DNA of 64,000 nucleotides from NCBI RefSeq assembly GCF_024586455.1, contig NC_065923.1, positions 4,343,501 to 4,407,500 of the forward strand. Direction: 5' to 3'. Of the stretch, positions 57,746 to 64,000 are shown one piece after another. A program made the position numbers and the translations under genes. Source of the DNA: Bactrocera neohumeralis. Lineage: Eukaryota; Arthropoda; Insecta; Diptera; Tephritidae. A model generated the notes under the pieces. The model made no database searches and had not been told where the DNA came from. It saw only the letters and a list, made by a program, of their open reading frames with translations. Position 1 is the first letter of the stretch. Each line of letters begins with the position of its first letter.

Positions 57746-60700
57746 TAAATATTTATATGGCTAAGTTTGTTATTTTTAGCAATTATATTAACTACAGACG
57801 TACTTCGAAAAATATCGCTATTGCCAATTAGAACTTATTTGTAGCTGTATACACAGGTACATATTCACATATACATATACATATGTAAACATGCTGTAAT
57901 CACCAAATTTCAACATCCCCAAATTGGTTGAGTTATCCTTGATCTTCTTTGGCTTTAAAGTGTACCGAGTCGATGATCCCTTTTACCTTCAATTAATTCA
58001 ACAAAAATATTAACAAATGAAGCGCATAAACGCTCGCTACCTAGCAACACTTCGGCCAAATGCGCACCGCGCACATTTTCATGCGCATGTAACAACAATA
58101 GGAACAACAAAACACAGTAAATACCTAACTAGTATTATTAGACAGCCGTAAATATCCGCGAAAAGAAGCCTTCCGAGCACAAATATTGACTTGTTTCACA
58201 CGGGAATTTCTCGCCAGCGTCACGGCCGAACATTCGTCAATCCACATCACAACCAAACATACATACATACCGATTTGTGAACATAGTACAAACACCGTAA
58301 CCACCACCACCAACACACAAAAATCACCGTACATCAACCACTAGGCGGCACGGCATCACTTGCCACAAAGTAAGCAACCAGGCAATGACAAGCAGCAAAC
58401 AACAAAACCATAAAACAGCAACAACAACAACAGCACAATAGCTTATAGCAATAAGAAACCCAACTCAACAATGCGGACAATGTTAACAATTGCCCATAAT
58501 TCAAGAGAATCCCGGAAATCCCGACTGAGTGGCGGCACAGTCAAGTATTTAGACAACGCGCATTTGCATCGATAATTTTCCTTAAGTCTGTCTTCAGGCT
58601 AACAGATACCCATATGCATTTGTACCAAGAGAGTGCTATCATAGGCGGCAGGTACATTTCGAGTACACTTAATGAAACCAATTCTACCTATCGAATGTGT
58701 GTGGAAGGGCGCGCATCATACAAAGGCAGGCGTTCAACCCTTAAATATCCGTCAAATATTGTCGGATTGTCAGCTAGCGTCTGATGAGAAGCAGAATTGT
58801 ATGCAGCGGTGTCGGAGTTAAGCAGCTCAGGCATAAGGGGTGATCTATCAGGAAAGTCGCTTGCAACATAATGCACTGCTCGTCGCTTTGTCTTTGCCAC
58901 ACCGTTAGCAGCACAATTTGTGGCCGCTTCAGGGGCATATCAGCGTGATTTCTGCACTACTCACATATACACTTGTGGAAGTCACTTAGGTTGGTTACAA
59001 GCGTTGTTGTCTGTCAGCACCGCTGTCAGGCTCACTGCGCTCACACTCGCGCGCTCTCTGTGCACTTCACTCTCATCAGCACGGAAAAATGTCAACAACT
59101 AAACTTCAAATGCGCTCTAATAATAACTAAGCAGTTCACAAGCGCCCGCTCTCACTCTCCATACAATGTCATACCCCCGTCAATATTTCTACTTCAAACC
59201 CTAATAATCGTATTTCACTTTTAAATACATTTTGCGTTATGACTATGACTTAAACGAGTGCGTCTGTTTGTATGTATGGATGTATGTTTTAACTTATTAA
59301 TATGATTTTCAGTTATTATTACTTTTCATGTTTACGAGTGCACCAACTCGCCCAAATTCGCATATTAGTTCCGTCGCTATTGAAATACCGTTTGTAGACA
59401 CAAAAAGTTCAGCAACAACCCTGTCAACCCCATTAAACTAATACGCTTTTATGTATTTGTATGTGTATACTCGGCGTGCTTAATAAAAACATCAAATAAC
59501 AAATTTCAACCCTTCAGTCAAGCGTCAAGAAATCGCGCCGTAATGAGGGCGCGCTTCAGCTCTGATGCGTTACATATGTAACACCCTGTAACACCCCATT
59601 ATTCACTTAGGCAAAAGTAATCGCTGGCGAGTTATTGCGGCTATAAGGGTTAAATATATGCATACTACGCACATACAATTAATAAATACGTAAAATATAC
59701 ATACAAAAACAAAAACAGGCTGGTTAACTTAAATACCTTAATTTCTACCACCTTTACGCCTTTCCTTTGTCCACTGTGTTATTTGTTTTGAAGGAGGACG
59801 GCGAGAAATATGTGTATATAATTTACACTCAATCCTCGAGGTAGTTGGAATGCAGCGAATTAATGGAAATGAAATTAATGTTATGAATGCTTGTTAGGGC
59901 GTGTTCACACTTGATAAATTAATTTACTTTTGGCATTAACTTTCCCTGTTTTAGTGATTTTTCGTTTAGAGTATACCAATTTATTGTTGAAATACAGCAT
60001 ACTTCCAGACATACATACATATATAAATATTTAAAAGAAAAATCTAAGTGTGAACTGTAAAATTGAAAATTAATTTATTAAGCCTTATTATAGTATAATT
60101 TTTTTATTTTCATGGATTATATATGTAGGTGAGAACACACCCTCATTGAACAGTACTTTTTATGTATATGGAAATTCTTCAAGATATACAGAAATAGACA
60201 CAAAATTTTGAAATGCCTTTTTTGCTAGATGTGTACACACCCTTATGAAGTCTCCAAATTTCTCAACTTAATTAAAACAATTGAAGATTACAACTAACAT
60301 TTGTTGTACAAATAAAATATTTTCAATAATTTTTTTCAAATCTACGCTTCATTTTTCCCGAGCGTACGTTCAGCCAACATTTGCTGGTTACAATTCCATT
60401 TTGAATTAATTAAGAGCGTACATCACGTACTTAAGCAATGAATTTCAGCTGTGGGACTTTTTTCGAGATACAAATACTTTTTTTCGTGAATTAAATGTGC
60501 TTTCATGCTGTAATCACTAATTATATTAACACTCGATACGCACACATAAATATATTTGTGCATTTAGTCAAGTGTTCAAAGTGTTTATGACATTTGACAG
60601 ATTTGACAGTTCGTATTTGATTATGACCAAGATATGGTTGTGCATGCGGATTTCCGGATAGAGCAAAGTCACGTAAAACACAGCTGGATATCAGAAGGGA

Positions 60701-60989
60701 GATTTGTGGTTAATTTTATGAGCCAAGCCGACTGCTGCCAGCCATTGCCACAGCCATTGAAGAGGCTAAAGTCGAATTTAAATGCTTTGCTTGACTTTTA
60801 ATTCAAAGACAGTTGCCGCATGACTTTTGAACGCACACATATGTGTACCCATAGACACATGTGTATGGTTTTAATTATATAAGCGTGCGCAAGTCATCAA
60901 ACCATTAACGTGATTAAAGCGTAATTAAATTAATGATTTGTTTATTAGATGAAATGGGAAATGAACGAATGCCTAGAAGGCATGATTTC
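57746..60989. other. Non-coding stretch
   Basis: No supported gene. Reading the minus strand from about 58,947 to 58,688 gives a non-repetitive open frame without a proper ATG (see rejected). TGTTCACAC-type words recur at 59,898-60,240. The rest is AT-rich. Confidence 0.5.
59896..60240. repeat. Inverted and direct copies of GTGTTCACAC-type words
   Basis: GGCGTGTTCACACTTGATAA (59,898) is mirrored by AAGTGTGAACTGTAAAATT (60,046). GAGAACACACCCTCATT (60,132) and GTGTACACACCCTTATG (60,231) are further variants. Could be a decayed foldback or MITE; ends not defined. Confidence 0.4.
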
Positions 60990-63330
60990 CACTTACAAAC
61001 AGTTGTGCGTAGTATACACGAAAATGCTTAGTGAATATTACAGTTATAGTATATTAGTGAAAGCTTACAAAAATCTAAGTGGAAGTGGCATTGGAGCTTT
61101 TATCAGTAACATAGTAAGGTGTTAATATGATGGTTTTTGCCAATCAAATCGATATCGACTGATTTTGTGAAAGCTTCCATGTTTTACATAAGCAAATAAA
61201 ATCCGTACTTTCATAACTGATTTTGGGGAAGCTTCAGTTTCTTAAGTTTCAATATTTCACATAAGCAATAAAAAGCTTGCTTTCTTAATTCATAAAAGTT
61301 TCTCAAAAGCTTTCGGACAATCTATTTCACTTTTATTAATGACTTTCTGAAAGCTTCAAAGTTTCACATAAGTAATAAAAAGTTTGCTTTCTTAACTTAT
61401 GAAAGTTCTCAAAAGCTTTTGCACAATCTTAAGCTTTTGACTTAGCAGTGAAAGCTATTTAAGCTTAGTTCTTAGTGTTCCAATGTTTGGAGCTATTTGT
61501 ATAAAAATTGTCTTAATTAAATTTAATTTATCTATAATTTAAAAAAACGTTCAAAGCTAACCCTTCAAACGCGTCAACTGTGTACGCCACGTCTAAGCAA
61601 AATTTCTCCAATTTAAGTGATCTGATGAAATGCCAGCCAATCTAATCGCAATCGATAAATAGTTGTTGATCAAATAATCAGCAAACTCTTAGAACCACTC
61701 CAAACTGGTTACCCAATCAAGTACGCATATCTATGTGCATTAGCAAGCAACAAAAATAACAAACTAGTAGAATCTGTATATAAAATGTATATTACTTATA
61801 ATCGTATTAATAAAAATCATATGTCGCCATATAAATTTATTGTAAATATATTTATGAAGTATTACGGCTTTAACTCAATATTTCTATCTATCGATTGCGC
61901 GCTATCTAAGCGAAGCGGCCGAGCGCTGTAAGATAAACTTAGGAAAAATAATAAAATTTGATTTACAACTAAGTGATTTGTGCATGTATGCGCAACAACA
62001 ACTATTCACGACAGGTTAGCCAACGGAAATGTTCGCAAATAGACGCGCACGTAGTGAGCGGCGAGCGTTTTGCGGGAGAAAAATCAGCGCGCGTCACCAA
62101 TGATAACTAATTTGCACTCGGTGCGTTTGAAGATAGATGTGTGGGTTTGTAGGTAGATAGACAGCTAGAACGCGCCGTCTATTGCGGAAGAAAATGAAAT
62201 TAACTACACTTGTCGGAATGTATGTAGAACAGATATATAAATATGTAGTATATTAGTTACATATAAATAAGCGCCCGTATAACTATGAATATTTGTGTGT
62301 ATCGAACGCCCTTCACACTTTCAGCGCCTCCATTGTATTGGCCCAACACATTGCCTTGAAACATTTTCATATCTCCGAAGCAGTTGGTTGTGCCACTGTT
62401 AATGGAAAACGTTGCGTTACTAAGTAAATATGGTATATATGTACATACATACATACATACATGTACATATGCAAGTGCATGCAGTCGGTAACCACGTGAT
62501 AAGCTATGAACTTATTTTAACAACCCAATTAATTACCGTTTTCTGTGCGTTTGTCACGGTATATTAAAGCGCATCGCTGTTTCGTTGGCGTTTATTATGT
62601 AAAGCTTATGGGTGTAAATGCAATATGGTATATATAAGTAGCACATAATATTTTCATACATATTTGTTCAAAGCTTTCAGCTTATTTCCCGTTTCAAATT
62701 ATTTGAGTTAATATTTTGCAACAGTCAATAATAATGAACATAAAAACATAAAAGCTAAGTTTCCAAAGCTTAATGGGTTATGTAAAAGCTTCGAATGTGC
62801 TTAAATTATTATTGTGGTTTTTTGTTTTTGGCATATTTGCTGAATTTTCAATTGCGAAAGCGCGTATGTATGCTTTATAACTTGAGAAGATTCGAAAGCT
62901 TCAGTGAAAGCTGTACGGTGATAAAGTTTTTGTGCATTAAAAGAGCCGTTTTTTCGTGAGCGAGGTTCAAATACAAGAACATAAAAATTAATGATTTCTC
63001 TATTGGTTTCAAAAGCTTTTTCATTCATTAAAACATTCAGCAAGCTTTACAGCTTTCATTTTTATTAGCAAATGATCTCAATGTACTTTATAAAAAAGCA
63101 CAAAGTAACGAACTTGCCACTAGTCCCAAAAGCTTTTTTACAACACTCGCCCCAAAAGTTTTTTTACAATACATTCAGCAAGCTTTAAAGCTTTTATTTT
63201 TATTCGAAAATGATTTTAATAGCGCCTAAACAGATTTGTATTTACTTTTATCAATAGTGGTGAAAGCTTCCCACAAGTCGCATAAAAGGTTTTGTAGCTT
63301 TTACTTTACTTTTACTAACCGTAATCAAAA
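60990..63330. repeat. Field of about 20 AAGCTT palindromes
   Basis: AAGCTT, usually within AAAGCTTT or GAAAGCTTC, occurs about 20 times between 61,061 and 63,269, far above the one or so expected in 2.2 kb. Parts are tandem: TTTCACATAAG(C/T)AATAAAAAG at 61,255 and 61,362 (107 bp apart), and ACATTCAGCAAGCTTTA at 63,033 and 63,171 (138 bp apart). The rest is AT-rich with no gene. Confidence 0.8.
62441..62470. repeat. (ACAT)n microsatellite
   Basis: A run of ACAT repeats, part of the ATGTACATA words found throughout the window. Confidence 0.9.
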
Positions 63331-64000
63331 GCTACACATCCTGCCTGCACTAGCTCATCTACTAATGAAAATTCCCATATTACGAATATGCGTAGATAAC
63401 GGCAAAATAGCAAACATAATAAAACCAGTAAGCAGTTATATGCACACATATGTATACATATATACATACTGAAATGTATGCTAAGTAAATAAATATCAGC
63501 AGATAAATAGACTTTTTACATACGAGATAGCAATTTTTGGAATGCGGACACGAAACGTAGACTGCAAACAAATGAAAACATGTTAACGGCAATGGCGGTA
63601 ACAGAACGAAAAACAAAAATAAAAACAAAAGCAAAATAACTTGGCAAATAAGAAGCCAATAACAAAAACGGAAAAGCTAGAACTATGTTGCAAGGAATAT
63701 TAGCGACAGCGCAGACAGTCAAGTACAGACACACGGTTAACTAAATAAAGAAATAAACAAAATAAAGCAATGAAAAAGTAATATCAATCAGTTATTGATT
63801 GCCTAGAATCGAAGAGCGCGCTACGGAAGTTAGTTGTGGTGGGAGCTTTCCGATAGTTGAGTGCATTGGAGAAATGGTTGCAGAGCGTGTAGTTGGTTGA
63901 GGCGACTATAAGCACATTAAAGGGAAATGAATGATTGAATGTTTAAAAAAAAAAAAATTCAATTATTTTTTTATTAAATTTTTATATGAATAATTTTATT
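63331..64000. other. Non-coding stretch to the window end
   Basis: No supported gene. A-rich with AAACAAAAACAAAA tracts (63,600-63,680). Confidence 0.6.

Noticed and set aside
58688..58947. Minus-strand non-repetitive open frame containing FPDRSPLMPELLNSDTAAYN
   Set aside because: The frame looks less repetitive than others but starts without ATG (a GTG at 58,900 is not a normal fly start), has no convincing acceptor, and ends in a TAG. It might be an internal exon, but nothing supports it.
1..64000. CRISPR array, rRNA, tRNA or prokaryotic operon
   Set aside because: Repeats are microsatellites or fly-type degenerate units without uniform spacers. I saw no tRNA box pairs (GGTTCGAAT-type with a partner A box) and no rRNA wording.

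Overview
This window looks like non-coding-rich nuclear DNA from a higher dipteran, most likely a tephritid fruit fly. The signs are abundant CAA/CAG (opa-type) and CA/TG microsatellites, dense ACATACATATGTA-type repeats, long AT-rich gene-poor stretches, several decayed mariner transposons, and pieces of a LINE whose reverse-transcriptase wording I associate with Bactrocera/Ceratitis-type genomes. Nothing prokaryotic is present (no operons, no CRISPR, no rRNA), and I found no convincing tRNA. The species is an inference; the fly-type genome is well supported.

Region by region. 1-43,800 is mostly intergenic or intronic. It holds mariner-family remnants of several lineages (2.8-3.6, 8.0-8.3, 10.9-11.7, 15.0-15.4, 17.8-18.1, 35.3-35.7 and 40.5-40.9 kb) and a 290-bp TIR-bounded mariner MITE at 29.6 kb. 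It also holds two colinear minus-strand LINE pieces (20.3-21.1 and 24.5-24.9 kb), local tandem repeats (0.85, 5.7-6.1, 8.6-8.9, 15.2, 24.9-25.9 and 40.2-40.5 kb) and one plausible small minus-strand gene for a secreted or membrane protein (33.4-34.05 kb, two exons). Weak candidate first exons lie at 18.98 and 26.5 kb.

43.9-51.6 kb is the gene-bearing part. A roughly 2-kb exon with the look of a fly 5' leader ends at a strong GTAAGT donor (45,972|45,973). A 1,062-codon open frame (47,577-50,765) encodes a large, polar, probably disordered protein that I do not recognise. A leader-encoded start at 45,908 would splice in phase into that frame through an acceptor at 47,560. AATAAA signals follow the stop. 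A separate 78-codon exon (51,324-51,556) ends at a GTGAGT donor and must continue outside the window or far downstream.

51.6-64 kb contains no recognisable exon and is probably the following intron. It carries a degenerate dispersed repeat (53 kb), clusters of the palindrome AACTAGTT (55.7 and 57.7 kb) and a 2.2-kb field with about 20 copies of AAGCTT (61.06-63.27 kb). My overall reading is one regulatory-rich locus of a long gene with alternative promoters, plus a small gene on the opposite strand. The transcript model is inferred from splice-site strings and phase only, without RNA evidence.
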